This document shows, piece by piece, positions 1 through 12,108 of a stretch of DNA of 64,000 bases (its first letter is position 1; each line of letters starts with the position of its first letter). The notes under the pieces were generated by a model. That model saw only the letters and a list, made by a program, of their open reading frames with translations, searched no databases and had not been told where the DNA came from. The position numbers were made by a program, and so were the translations under genes. Source of the DNA: Deinandra increscens subsp. villosa (Eukaryota > Streptophyta > Magnoliopsida > Asterales > Asteraceae); NCBI GenBank assembly GCA_039602395.1, contig JBCNJP010000023.1, positions 90,544,177-90,608,176 on the forward strand, in the 5' to 3' direction.

Positions 1-122
1 AAGTTGAGGTTATGGGTTCGAGTCGTGGAAACAAGAAATGCAGAGTAAAGATGCATACATCATGTCCAAGTGCAACACCTTTTGGACCCTATGGGTGCGG
101 GAGCCTTGTGCACCAAGTTTAA
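1..122 (+). repeat. SINE fragment, tRNA-derived, cut by window edge
   Basis: A pol III B box (GGTTCGAGTC, 16-25) is followed by text typical of plant Au/TS-type SINE bodies: a 'gcgggagccttgtgcacc'-like stretch around 98-115. The 5' part with the A box lies outside the window. The short open frame that runs through it (38-223) is not a gene. The family assignment rests on remembered resemblance. Confidence 0.5.
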
Positions 123-991
123 CCTTAAACCCAATGGGAAATCATGGTGGTAAAGTGATGACAAAAACTCAAAAACTTGTGTTTAATCCTACAAGCAGGT
201 TGGTTGTAGTAATTTTCCCCTAGATGTTGCCGTTCAAGAAAAAAAACAAGATCATGAGCCCCCTGTCAGTAGTGTTTTATAATGTATTTATGTTACCTCT
301 CCTGTATATGGTTTCTTTCATGTTTTGACTTTTGTCTAAAACATACAAATCTGTGTGTATATTCATTCACAAGAGTCTTTTAGTTCAATTCTCTTCTCCC
401 TTAAAACCCTATTCATTTACTTTATTGCAGTCAAGTGAAAAAAATATTTGATCCTGTGACCCGGTTCCACCCAGTTCTTGGATTCTGAACACGCATTTTG
501 TCGATACAACAATCTTTCAAATGTGTTAATCTACTTGAGTTCAGCTTTGCAAATGAAAGCATACAGACATATAGTTATGGTAGTGTACTTGTGTTTGCGC
601 ATCTTTTGTCTTTCGATAGAGCCAGAAGTGTCGTAAAACGTCGCTCATGATATTTTTGAGGGTATAATAGTCATTTTACCATCATATCTCAACAATACAC
701 ACCATGGGATTATGTGACATATGTTTCTTTGATGGCTATGCTGTTTGGTGTCTTGAACCAAGATTTTTACTATATGGCTATACTGTTTGGTTCTATAGCT
801 AGTGTTGGATATCTTATTTCCTTTCTTCGTATATTCTTGAAAAAACCAGTTATTACCGGACTCGCAAACCAGCCTACAACACCCTCGCCCCAGAACGCCG
901 CAAAAGGCAACCAAGTCACGGCTCGTACTAAGGTCCAAAAGTAATGATTCAAACTACTCTCTATGCCCCAAGATCGGGTTCTGCTTAAACT
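123..991. other. Intergenic, no recognised gene
   Basis: AT-rich sequence downstream of the lipoxygenase. A 76-codon open frame at 714-944 has a hydrophobic first half but no family resemblance I recognise and no clear gene context, so it is not called. Confidence 0.5.
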
Positions 992-1095
992 CTAACCCGG
1001 CTTCCCTGATAGATAGTCAAGAGCTGGCCACCTAAGATAAGCACTAACCCGGCTTCCCTGATAGATAGTCAAGAGCTGGCCACCTAAGATGTTTA
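992..1095. repeat. 52-bp tandem duplication
   Basis: The stretch beginning 'taacccggcttccctgatag' at 993 is repeated exactly at 1045, giving two head-to-tail copies with a 52-bp period. It lies about 170 bp beyond the lipoxygenase stop codon, so it could be in or near the 3' UTR or polyadenylation region. Confidence 0.85.
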
Positions 1096-1265
1096 CCAAG
1101 TGACGATTGAACTTGAGTCTCCTTTATTTAAGACTTGTATTAACATAACTTATTAAATTATTAGAGTTTATAAGAATACAAATCAACTCATCAAGTCACA
1201 AGCTCGTTCTGAGTTAAATATAAATTGAGATTCCAACTCTGTTAACCAAACAAACTCGACTCCTA

Positions 1266-4200
1266 TTAGATTGAAATACTGTTTGGAACCCCCATGCCAG
1301 TCACACCAGATTCTGAATAAGGCTTCAGGAGGTTGTACGGTACAACCCCAACACCATTTCTGTTCTTCCTGCTCGCATCAGCATTTCTCCCATCAATGAT
1401 TCCTTCCAACTCTTTCAACCTTCCAGCAAACATTTCATAAGCAGCTTTTATCTGTGGGTTTGCTTCATAAACCGGTTCAATTTCCGCCCCGATATACTCC
1501 TCGTCCGGAGAATGATTCGATAACACATCCAGAACCGCCATAACTTGTGAAGCTTGAATCTGAGAAGGAAATACGGACAAAAGTTCATCTTCGGGCCGGT
1601 GTTTAAACGCTTCCCATTCATCATCGGTCGGGTCTTCACATGGCATCTTGACCCGGGCTATGGTGGTTCGGTTAGGGATGTAACCTGCGTAGTCATACTG
1701 CCCGAAGTTTACCGCTGCGTGGTGACCCGATGCTACCCAGATGATTGTTGTGAGAATCCCGATAAGGTCTTTTGGTGTTGCGAGGATGGGCCACCATGGT
1801 TCGTCTTTCTTGTCTGCATGGCCTACTATTCTAATCTCGGTCCACCATGCTTGAAGCTCGTCGTCAGATTCTACAAGATTGTCTTCCGGATAGTAATGGT
1901 TCACGTAGTCGGTAACCCAAGCTTTAATAATATCCCAAAGGACTAAACCGTCATTTGCATACGGGTAATCTTCTATAGCTAACTTCAAACCGTGTGGGGA
2001 ATCTGGATCTTCAACAGCCATACCCCGAGCAATCAGGTCAGCTGGGAGAGCTTCGTGGTCAAAACGCCATAGTTGACCGTATGCAACTGAGCTCAACTCA
2101 ATGCTATACTTTCCTGGTGAAAAGCACGACTCGATGATCCCACCACAGTTTATGAGGGCTTCTCGAGCCAACGCATTGATCTCCATGGTGTACCGGAAAT
2201 GAGGATGTAAAAGGCTATGTATAGGGTGCATTTTACTAAGTTGGCGATTGGTTGCGATTATATATGGCTCAGTGCAGCAGTGTGTTCTCATCCTGCAATT
2301 TATTAAATCTCAAATTATGGCATATAAGTGTCGTCAAATTATCCATATATTTGTTTGTGTCAAAAGACATCCACTATAACCCAGGCACACTTCAAATCGT
2401 GTCATGTTTCAGGTCGACACATTTAAGTAGTACCTGCTGATTTTAGTAACAATTTAAACCAAAGACTTCAGCCCAAATGAACTTTTTTGTAATTGGTGTT
2501 TTTCTAATTGTTTATGTTACTGTCTGATTTTCAATCAAGGTTTTACATACTTAGCTGGAGATAAGAGGAACCGGATGGAAAATATTGAAGAATGGTGGAA
2601 TAAGAATTAGCAGTTGGGACTAGAGAGTAATGAATATAGTTACTGAAAATAAATACTTTGTGAAGAGTTCAAGAGGTAAAATTAAAAATAAAGATATCAA
2701 ATTTTGAGTTTTATAACATTTTAAATTACCCCTTCTAAAATCTAACGAGGAACTTTAAAAAAAAAAACACTTAAACGGGTTAACGAGTCATGTTCAGATC
2801 AGATACACCTGTTTAATAAACAGGTTGTATTAGCCAACCTAAAATTGATTATTTTCGTGCCAATATCAATAAATGTCTCATAATAAATTAAAGGGTGGGT
2901 CATCCTTACCAGTGACTATAGAGCTGATGATAAGCGCTATCATGAGCAAGAACATGGACCTTAGCAAGCTTCCATAGCCACATACCGGTTGCATCCCAAC
3001 AAGGAGTGAATACATGTTTCCATTGAGGTTTGTCATTGCCAGGTGGACGAACCAGCTCAATGGCTAAGGGCCTCAATGTTCCAGTTGGAGTAAGGTACAT
3101 CAATGTTCTTGATCCATACAAAGTTGTTCTCATATTTTTCAATTCTCTTACTTTGTGCACATAAGGCAGGAAGAGATCATGGTAATCTATTATGAAAAGC
3201 TTCTTGTTCTCTATTGCCTGCATAAGACGCAACTTCATGCTTTATTGATGTGTTGACTATGATCATAAAAGCAATCCTATTACGCTTATAATATAAAACT
3301 TTGAATATACAAACTATTTAGGCCGTTGTCTGCATTAAAAATAAAAACTTTAAGGTAACAAATAATACCTCCTCAAGTGTGCAGTAGCCTTTGATCTGTC
3401 TCTCAACAACCTCTTTGGTTATTGCTGATTCAGGTGGACCATACACCTCAGGGTCAAGCTTGCTTTTCAGAGGCCATTCCTGCAAACATTCATATTGTTA
3501 CCTACTCATCTAAATTTCATTTCTTAATAATCGAATATTCAAAATTAGTTGAAGAAACAATATCTTGCATAGGGATGTTAAATAGTTCGTGTTCACAGGT
3601 TGATAGAACCAACCTGTATATCGTATCACACACATGAACCTAAACATGATAAGAGTTTTCGGGTCCCTTTTAACCCAAATTTTCTTTCATTGTGTTAATA
3701 CTCTAAAATTACAAATTTAAACCAAATGTATATAAAGTAATCACATTTAAACTATATAACCTGCTGCTTCTTTCTCTTTTTGCAAGTTCAACCCAAAATT
3801 GAGCCGAACCCGTTAAGAGTTTAGACTAAACCTAAACCCTCAAATTTCATAACATGTCTTTGTAATCGTGTCGTGTTTTCATGCCATATCAGAAACTCAC
3901 ATTGCTATCTAGAATGATATTATTGTATGAAGCATATTTGAAATTTCAAGCATACCTTGACCAAGGTTATACTCAAAGGGTTAAGACCAGCAATAGTTTG
4001 TCGACCAAATTCTTCATCCCTAATCCAACCAAACTTATCTCCTGCAAAATTAATAAATATAAAAAATTTCAAATAAATTGAACCAAAAAAAAGTCAAAAT
4101 AGATCGAGATCTGTAGTTTCTTACTATCAATCAAAGCAGGGGTCTCAAACAGCAAGATGTTATTTTCCACATCTTCTATAGACTTCAAAAGTCTAGGCAA

Positions 4201-7200
4201 AACGCTCTTCAGCAATCCATTTCCATCAATCGGTGGCAAATTAACCCCCTCATTGAACAGCGAATCAATCGCCGTAAAGTACGGAAACCCTAGGTTCTTA
4301 TCAATCATCGTCGTTTCAAGCGAAGGAATAACCGCCTTCAACACAGAGTAAACCGTCTTCGCATTAAACGATATATTCTTCACCTCCGAAAACGCTTCAT
4401 CTCTCGGCACGTAAACATCGCTGCTCCTCGATTCCGATAACGGATCTGCGATTATCGAATACCTGATTTAGTGAATTAGGGTTTCGTAAGTTGCAGAGAA
4501 CGAGAGATCGGAACGAAGGTGGTTGAGTACCTGATTTGGTGCGAGATCTGCCGGTTTTGCAGCGCCTAGGGTGGGGGAAAAGTTTGGTGCCGAGCACTGG
4601 GCGAGCGAGATCGGGATCGGTGTCCGGATCGCCGAGATCGTTGTATACATCGTAATCGTAAATTCTGTCTTTCTTTTCGCGAGGTTTATCGGCGGCTCCG
4701 TCGCCTCGGAGAAACGCGAGTTCGTTCTCCCGGAGTGATTTCAGGCCGCTCGGCGTCTCCGACGGTAGGCAGGATACCTGCGTCACACACACCGGAAAAT
4801 GCAGTAAAAAGTGTAAATGGTTTAGTGACAGAGAAAAAATGTTACTCTAATAAATGGTCACTAATATTTGCGTTTTTTGAAAATTTGCGCGTTCACCATC
4901 GATGGTTTCGGTTTCAGTTTCGGTTTCTATGCTTCACGGCTATTACTGGTGAAGAATAGTGGAGAACTGCCCGCGGGGCGGGGGGAGGGGGGAGGGGAAG
5001 TGAAGGATATGTACGATTTTTTAATTTTTTTTATATATTGAGAACCATCACCCTACGGGATAAGAATTCGTGACTTTTCGTCTCCCCTCAAACTTTTCAG
5101 TGAAGCTTCGCTAATGTTTGAGGGTGAATGATTTTATCAGCTAAGGTGTGCGGCTAGTATAAACCGTAAGGATTGTATGTGTAGTATGTTAAGGCTTCGT
5201 GGTTGTCACTTGTCACCCCCTCTCCTCACGCTTGTTTAAGGAGACTTTTAGGGGTGGTGTGTGTACAAATAACGTGATAGATTTTGATTGGATCTTAGTT
5301 ATTTTTACCAAATATATATATACACGTGTAAAAGTTTAATATCTCATTTACTTACGTGGTTTTTTAGAGTTTTTTACTAAATATATATATCTTTGCGGTC
5401 TTGGTTCTAGAGGTGTGCATATCGGTTAGCAAGTTGGTTAGCCAATTTAAAAATATATGGTTGGTTATTGGTCAATTAAAAAACCTGATTTTAAAAAAAT
5501 TATAACCCTAAAATCTAAACTGATAAAACCGATTTGCTTAGAAATCGAACTCGCTAGCTAAAAACGTGGATCAATAACGTGTTTTTTTAAAACGTTGTAT
5601 ATATTTTAATAGGTTATTTAAAACCGATTTTTTAAACGACCTCAAATGAGTCCCTAATCTACAACTTTTATCGGTTTGTAATAGATCGATTAGAAACCGA
5701 TCCATTTATCAGTTTAAAAGCGGGTTCGGATCGGACAACCGTTTTTTTCACCTCTATTTGCTTTGGTTTTTTATTCGTCGTCAAGCACGAGCGATCATAA
5801 CTCGTTTGTGAACTAGGCTTAAAGAAAATATCCATCTTACCTTGATAATACTAGGTATTTTACCGATGCTGTTTGCATCGGTTCTGTCCAAAACTAACAT
5901 AAGTGATGGATCATTAGTAACAGGAAAACAGGTGAGGGGGTTAGTTAGGATGAAATTACAGTAAATGCATATGTGACGGATCTGGACACTGGATAGGGGC
6001 AGATGCGACGCGGAAAGTTTATAAATAAAGCAAGATTGGCATAGGAAAGAAAATTGCACACATTTCACACTTTTACTATGTGTTCTGCATCGAGATTCTC
6101 TGAAAACCAACTATATTTTAGTGAAATAAAACTTCCGTTTTACCTTTTTCTTATTTCAATCTTACATTTTTGTTTACCTTAATCGAATTGAGTTTAACTC
6201 GGATTACACCAAAAAGAAATTGATTCTTATCTCTCATATTATCAACTTAATTCAACAAGGCTATGTAATAGAGTACTTATATTGTTCAATTTTAAATAGA
6301 AAAACATGATAAATATATAATCAGGTTTATATTTTGCTATAACGTGATACATAAGGAGTTTATCTAATCACTTATTATCGTATTCTCTATTGTTCCTGAG
6401 TAATTTAATGCCCTAGACAATTTTTACATAAGTCATCTAGTACTTTTAAAAATCTTAGTAAAATATTTCAAAACTAGTCAATATATTCTATTGTGAAATA
6501 GATTATTCAAAATTCAAAATAGATCAAAGATTTTCATTTTATATGTTGAGACAATCATAACATTTAGTTGATATGACCCAATGCTTCATGAAGGAGTATG
6601 TGAGTTTAAAGGTTGAATTTGGGAATTACTCTCGCCACTAACTTAGTTACTATACATGATTTTCTTTTGTCAGCAGTAACTTTGTTGATAATTTGTTTTT
6701 ATCTATAATTGTATCATCTGTCACAGGTTTAACCCTCGGCAATATGTAAATATAGGGTTTAGTTTTCGAGTACATTAACAAAAATCTATGTCTCAACCTA
6801 ACCAATTATCAGTGTTGGGAAAGTCGGGCTAGGCGCCCGCCTAGGCGTCGCCTAGGCGCTAGTCGCCGGTTTATAGAGGAAATTTACATTCCTCGGTGAA
6901 ATTAGGCGTTAGGCGGTCGGGGCGTTTCTAGGCGTTTCTAGGCGGATTTAGGCGGGGTTAGGCGGTAGTCGGTAGACGGGTTTAGGCGCTGTTAGGCGTT
7001 TGACCCGAAAATAGACCCGAAAATAACCCTAAATTAATATTACCCACGCAGCAGCAGCATAATTTGACCCGAAATGATGTATTTGAACTTTGAAGTTGAT
7101 GACTTTGAATTTTAAACTATGTTTCTAGGAACCTTGAGCAATTTTAGGGAATATATTTATTAATTTTTGAAATATATATATATAAATCTTAAAAATTTCT

Positions 7201-9946
7201 AAAAATTTCAAAACCGACTAATTCCGATTAATCCCGATTAATCCCTAGGCTCTACCCGACCGCCTAGCTACCGCCTAGCGCTTTCTACAACATTGCCAAT
7301 TATAATATGTTCGGAATACTAATGCACGTATTGTATCAACTACGATCTCTAAGTTGTAATACATAGCGTGTAATGACTGATGTTTATGATAAGATAAATA
7401 GTTGCTAACCTTGTCAACAAAGAATACACGTTTCTCGGGGTCGTCGAACTTTGAATGGACCCAAGAGTTACATGAGACAGTAATAGGGCCGATGATTAAG
7501 CCTTCTAGTACGACAGACTCCACGAATACCTCTTTGTGGTGCTCATTTTCTAACGTAATAGCTCCAATGGAACCAAAATCCTCGGATACTTCAAATTCTG
7601 CTAAGTATGTTGTCGTATTTCCTTTTTGACTAACTCGATGTGCATAATTCTTTATTGTGTCCTTTGCTAATCCGGTCTCTTCAAAAGTTAAAATGCAAAG
7701 TAATTAATAACAATATAAATTAGTTGAAAGCAACTTTTATTTATAAATTCGTAACATAAATTAGTATGCCATAATGCCATTTCATTTATTTATTTGTACC
7801 TAAGAGACTTCTATTAGTTAATTTAGACATGTATATTTAACGTTCTTGATATCTACTTCTACTTTACCTAATAAATGATTACAAGTTATGACACTTGTCA
7901 TTACCACATTACACCTCATAAATAATTTTCCTGTCCAAATCTACTTACCTAATAAATTAATTTTTCTTCGTTGAAAATGATATTCTATTTTTAATCATGA
8001 TATATTTTTATTTATGAATATTTATGTATTTATGGCAACCATATACTAATTTAATCTTATTTTGAATTAAAATTTGTATTTTTAAAACACCGTTATTATA
8101 TGCATTTGAATAAATGTTTAAAAAATGTATTAAAATATAATAAAATCCTTATTTAGTATGTTTCAAAATATAATGGAATCATATCTTACTACTTAAATAT
8201 TTTAATTACTAGATATATCTAATATTTCGTTATAGATTCAATCAACGTTGTAGACCATACTCTTCATAAAGAAATTTATAAACGTTCGAAACCACGTTCA
8301 TAAGATCTAATTTAACTATAAGCTTTTTAATGTATACCAAGGTAAAAAAAATTCATTAATATAACATTAAAATATTTTATAATAATGTAGATTTTGCACT
8401 CACCAATTATACGATGTTCATTATAATCTTAATGGAACCTTATATTCACCTAATTTTTAATATAGGCTTAAGGTCTTAAGTTTGACAAATCATAAATCAA
8501 ACTCAGTCATATTCACGTTTGGATTGTTTTTTAAAACCTTTTTTAAACATGGTCATCTTAATGTTGCATTATCTAAAGATACAATTAGAAACACTCAAAA
8601 TTATAAATTTTTGTTTTTTATTATTTAATGTAATACAATACGTAACTCAATAGTAAGAAGATTATACATAAATTATCAATTATATCATACGGGTTCTATC
8701 CTAGTATGCAAATATGAAAGTGTGACACCTTCCGTATATTTTATTTTCTTTACACATAAATCACTACATCTGTAATTTACAAGATTTAAGCCCATAAACT
8801 TTTTTCGAAAAGCAATCACTTTACCACTAAGTTATCTTCTTAAAACGTAACTTCCGGTGTCTAAAACTAGATATAACCATTGAAGCACAGACTCATAGAC
8901 CATAGTCTATGATTTTGGTCGGCTCCTGCTATATCCACCCAAGGATTTTACTAAAAACACCAAAACCAAACGGCCGTTTCAAGTGAAACGACCTTGAAAC
9001 GACAGTTTCAACCAAAACGACCTTGAAACGGTCAATATAAAGGGGCCCCCCTGAATTTTAAGGTTTCGTCGTCGCGACACGTGGCGGCCGTTTCAACTGA
9101 AACGACATTGAAACGACCTTTTCAACCAAAACGACCGTAGGAAATTGATGAATTTAGTAAAACCTTGAGTGTCTATATAACAACTCTTTTGGTCATAACA
9201 AGATACTTATAACATTTTTTATTCATAATAATATTTAGAACTTTATTAATAGATTTATTACTTCCATTTATATAATTAATGTGGTGATGGTAATCTATAT
9301 ATACATCCTATAAAAACTTTTAAAATGTTAAATAAAATATATTTTTGTCCCATAGTATAGATAATTTATTTTGCTTAAAAGAAACGATTAAAAGAAACAA
9401 AAATATTTGAATTGTATTCATGTAGAACTTCCAAGACTTACATGATGAGATACAAGTAAAAATAAGGTAATTATTAGAAGATACTAATAGTAGCACCCAT
9501 ATAAAAGTGATCTCTAAAGTGTAAAACTTACGAGGATCGGCCTCAGCAGCAACAAGCTCCAACACAAGTGATTTTCCACGCATATCAATGATCTCGTCAA
9601 GCGGTGTCGTTAAAAGGTTCGATAGAGCTCCACCCACCGTCGACCGGACTGTAATCACGGCTTTGAGGCCGATGATTTTGAAGAAACCGTTACTACTAGA
9701 GTCATCGCCAGCAACGGCTCTGATTCTGATTCGACTGGCTGGTTTTTCGATATTGAAACAAAAAGGACTATGCCGATTGGCACGAAATGCCAGCGTGTTG
9801 CAAGATCGAAAGGAACTAGGGTTTTCACGACTTTTGTCGTCACCACCGTTATCTCCGGCGAGAAAACACTTGTTTCCCGGCCGGGTGAGGAACGGCGGAG
9901 CAGGGGTTTTGTGGCGGAGTAGGTGGTTGAATTGAGGTTTCAACAT
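1266..9946 (-). CDS. LOX2-like: Chloroplast 13-lipoxygenase, LOX2 type, 8 exons
   Basis: Adds oxygen to C13 of linolenic or linoleic acid in plastids, feeding jasmonate and green-leaf-volatile synthesis. Coding exons (minus strand): 9532-9946, 7410-7678, 4531-4777, 4125-4445, 3956-4041, 3369-3479, 2910-3217, 1266-2292. All introns are GT-AG, phases agree, and the total is 2784 nt, 927 residues. Residues 1 to about 60 look like a Ser/Arg-rich transit peptide; PLAT/LH2 domain about 95-245 (WVHSKFDDPEKRVFF in exon 2); lipoxygenase domain about 255-927 (YDYDVYNDLG in exon 3). Iron ligands by family alignment: H580, H585, H777, N781 and terminal I927, all present. Ala628 at the stereocontrol site predicts S product; Cys642-Phe643 fits 13-regiospecificity. 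No disabling change is seen. Length is normal for the family. Introns 1 (1.85 kb) and 2 (2.6 kb) are large and contain transposons. Regulation by wounding or jasmonate is a family expectation, not shown here. Confidence 0.93.
4975..4997 (+). other. G-rich tract, possible G-quadruplex
   Basis: Four runs of four to six G separated by single bases lie in lipoxygenase intron 2, near the acceptor of exon 3. On the transcribed RNA this is a C-rich tract; the G4-capable strand is the template. Any effect on splicing or transcription is speculation. Confidence 0.5.
5408..5756. mobile_element. hAT-like MITE in lipoxygenase intron 2
   Basis: Ends are inverted: TAGAGGTG at 5408 and CACCTCTA at 5749-5756, a common plant hAT terminus. 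The interior is AT-rich with repeated CCGATTT and GGTTAG motifs and no coding capacity. Flanking 8-mers (cttggttc, tttgcttt) match only partly, so the insertion is old or the border is off by a few bases. Confidence 0.65.
6810..7295. mobile_element. hAT MITE rich in AGGCG repeats, lipoxygenase intron 2
   Basis: Perfect 8-bp target duplication CCAATTAT (6802-6809 and 7296-7303) flanks inverted ends CAGTGTTGGGAAAG and, on the other strand, CAATGTTGTAGAAAG. The subterminal parts are packed with TAGGCG/CGCCTA units: GC-rich ends around an AT-rich middle. It is 486 bp with no coding capacity, close to the donor side of intron 2. Confidence 0.9.
8921..9186. mobile_element. MITE-like element, copy 1 of the AACGATCGTTT family
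   Basis: Bounded by an 8-bp duplication TTTTGGTC (8913-8920, 9187-9194). The ends are imperfect inverted repeats (…GCTATATCCACCC / GTTATATAGACAC…). The interior repeats GAAACGACC-type palindromic units around a conserved core at 9051-9083 that includes ACACGTGGC, an ABRE/G-box. It sits in lipoxygenase intron 1. Related copies are at 13440 and 16848. Confidence 0.8.
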
Positions 9947-9964
9947 GTTTGTGTGGTAAGTGAT

Positions 9965-10010
9965 TTGTAGAATCCTCCATGCATGTGCTTTGTTTATATA
10001 TATAGAAAAC
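9965..10010 (-). promoter_or_regulatory. Lipoxygenase core promoter
   Basis: On the minus strand a TATA box (TATATATAAAC, plus 9992-10002) stands about 50 bp before the ATG at 9946, and a CATGCATG RY-type motif is at 9978-9985. The predicted 5' UTR is therefore very short, about 20-30 nt. Both motifs are visible; function is inferred. Confidence 0.6.
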
Positions 10011-10219
10011 GTAACAGGGATTGAAGTTGTAAAATGATGTGAGTTACATAAACTACCCTTGAAGAAATCAATGTATGCAATTTTAGTCTTTTTGTTTGAT
10101 ACTAATTATGCCGTTCGTTGTTGCGGGTATAACACGGGTACTCAAAACATATGCATTATTATAACACTACGTACGTAGAAAAACGAAGATAAAAAACTAC
10201 GTAACGATCAAAACATTTA

Positions 10220-10523
10220 GATGGTGTTTGGTTCATTGAAGTCAATGGAGTTGGAATTGATATTTTTCCTTTTAAAATTGTTCTTGATTGTGTTAGGAAG
10301 GAATTTGAAATGCAACGAATTCCTTTAATCAATTGAATTTAGTGTTATATCAATATTCCTTAGAAATCTTTCACTTTAACGAAGTAAAGTTAGATAGTCT
10401 CAAATTTCACTGATTAAATAAATTCATTGCATTTGAAATTCATTCTTTACCCAACCAAGAACAATTTAGAAAGGAAAAATTATCAATTCCAATTCCATTA
10501 AATTCCATGAACCAAACGCCACC
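10220..10523. mobile_element. Tourist-like (PIF/Harbinger) MITE upstream of lipoxygenase
   Basis: Flanked by TTA on both sides (10217-10219, 10524-10526), with 14-bp inverted ends GATGGTGTTTGGTT and GGTGGCGTTTGGTT. The whole 304 bp can fold back, since arms with TGGAATTGATA…TTTCCTTT recur in inverted order. No coding capacity. It lies about 275 bp upstream of the lipoxygenase start and may contribute to or disturb its promoter. Confidence 0.9.
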
Positions 10524-10563
10524 TTAAAGTATTGAGCCTATGACCTAAAATCTATGTTACACG

Positions 10564-10755
10564 CAGTGGCGAAGCTTGAAAATATCAAGTGGGGGTCGGG
10601 ATCTAATTTTTTTCCTAACGCCAATTTTTGGGTAAATAGGGAGTCGAAACCGGAGTATATCGAAATTTTCTACACGAAATTATATACCCCTACATCGCAA
10701 AAAAAAATTCGGGGGGTCGGACGCCCCCTCCCGCCCTTTAAAAGTTGCGCCACTG
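10564..10755. mobile_element. Short hAT MITE (CAGTGGCG family)
   Basis: A perfect 8-bp duplication GTTACACG (10556-10563, 10756-10763) encloses 192 bp with ends CAGTGGCGAAG and, inverted, CAGTGGCGCAAC. The body is nearly identical to the element at 54821-55017, and its right half matches in inverted orientation the end at 21386-21490 that precedes a decayed hAT transposase. Confidence 0.92.
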
Positions 10756-10763
10756 GTTACACG

Positions 10764-11134
10764 ACCATGCCTATTACATAATCAACTCCTATGCTAAATT
10801 TGTTGCGTTTAGAAATATACTAAAGAAAAAAAAACTATGTTACTTGACTGTATTTATTATACTATCAGCTCATGTGCTAAATTCGTTACGTTTGCAAAAA
10901 AAAAAAAAAATAGAACACAAAAGTTTACTATGTCACGTGACAATCATCTAGCCAAACACTTTTAAAAAAATAATTTATATATTGACTTACTAATGTTTTT
11001 CACCATAAAGGATAATGCTAACACTTTTCTTTTAACTATTTTTTAAAAGAAAAGTTATAAGTCAATAAGTAATTTAAAAAAAAAAATCACACTTAAATAA
11101 ACAATCTCAAACACCATCTTAGTGTTTTCGTATC
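10764..11134. other. Intergenic, AT-rich
   Basis: A-runs and a short imperfect repeat ('gctaaatt(t/c)gtt(g/a)cgttt' near 10793 and 10876). No gene or element recognised. Confidence 0.4.
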
Positions 11135-11440
11135 CCTCACTTCTGGTCTACTGGTTGGGGACTTAGGTTCTCCACAAGAGACTCAAGTTCAATTCTCACT
11201 TGTGCCACTTTTGGGGGAACTGGCAATGAAGGATTTGAGCTATGCCTTGTACAAGGTTGTCAATTTGATTCTCGAGCCCACCCGGGTTTTCGTCCCACCG
11301 TGTGTTACGCCAGAGAGTTCCGCTCTTGTGGTGGCAAACGACTGTCAAGTGGCAGCCGGCGGTATGGTTTCCCGGGGGAAAGCCCAAGATCCATAGCTAT
11401 TTGCCGATGAATCATGTTTGTCAATGTTCTTTTTTTTACT
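11135..11440 (+). repeat. SINE-like sequence
   Basis: tRNA-like pol III motifs: an A-box-like TGGTCTACTGGTTGGGGA near 11143 and a B-box-like AGTTCAATTC near 11187, followed by about 200 bp of GC-richer body and a T-run at about 11430. I found no clear target duplication. The open frames of about 65 codons across it are not taken as genes. Confidence 0.45.
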
Positions 11441-12108
11441 GTAAATCTTCTTTATTCATCATAAGATTTGAACCATCACCATTTGTAAAAACAAAACCTT
11501 ATTCAACATTAAGATTTCACTATTAGGCCAAAGATTTTTTGATACGTTCGTAAATGTTCTATTGTCATGATACTCATTAGTAGTCAACAAGACGTACATA
11601 GAATATATTATCAATTGCTCATGTGATTGTAACAATTATAAATAACCAAGTCTATAATAAAGTTTGAAATGTAACTTTTTTTATGAGTTGTCCATCTTCA
11701 CATGATTAATGTTATAATTAACAATCAATTTCTATTATCTCTTAAGATCACATACACACTTTAATTAATACCGGTATGACATAATTTTGAATCGTATTCC
11801 ATCGTGATACATGGAGTACATTTTATATTCTTATATTTTAATTGCAACTTAACGTGAGTAACCTTTTTTTTTAAAGAAAGAAATGTCCTCACCTCCCACC
11901 TTCTCCGACTATTCCGGCCATCCGCCACCGCCGTTCTCAGACACCAACCACCACTCTCTCCGTCAATCCATCACCCTCACTCTGAGTCGATGTCAAACCG
12001 ATTTAAATTGTACTAGGTTACTATGTTTATTTATAAATAGTTTATCATATGTGTTTTTCATTGCCTATTTATAACTATAAATTTTTATATACTCTTTAAT
12101 GATATCTA
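11441..12108. other. Intergenic; possible small gene relic
   Basis: A proline/serine-rich open frame starts with an ATG at 11883 (MSSPPTFSDYSG…) and runs 63 codons to 12074. Its first 40 codons look like coding composition, the rest like AT-rich read-through. It might be a lost first exon, but no family is recognised. Confidence 0.3.

Noticed and set aside
714..944. 76-codon open frame with a hydrophobic half
   Set aside because: No recognisable family, no gene-like context, and an overlapping antisense frame of similar length; chance is sufficient.
1554..1946. 130-codon plus-strand frame
   Set aside because: Antisense shadow of lipoxygenase exon 8.
2140..2160. Cys in LINCGG considered as a change at the lipoxygenase stereocontrol (Ala/Gly) site
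   Set aside because: Aligning outward from the conserved IIExxF motif places that site at the Ala of NALAR, which is unchanged.
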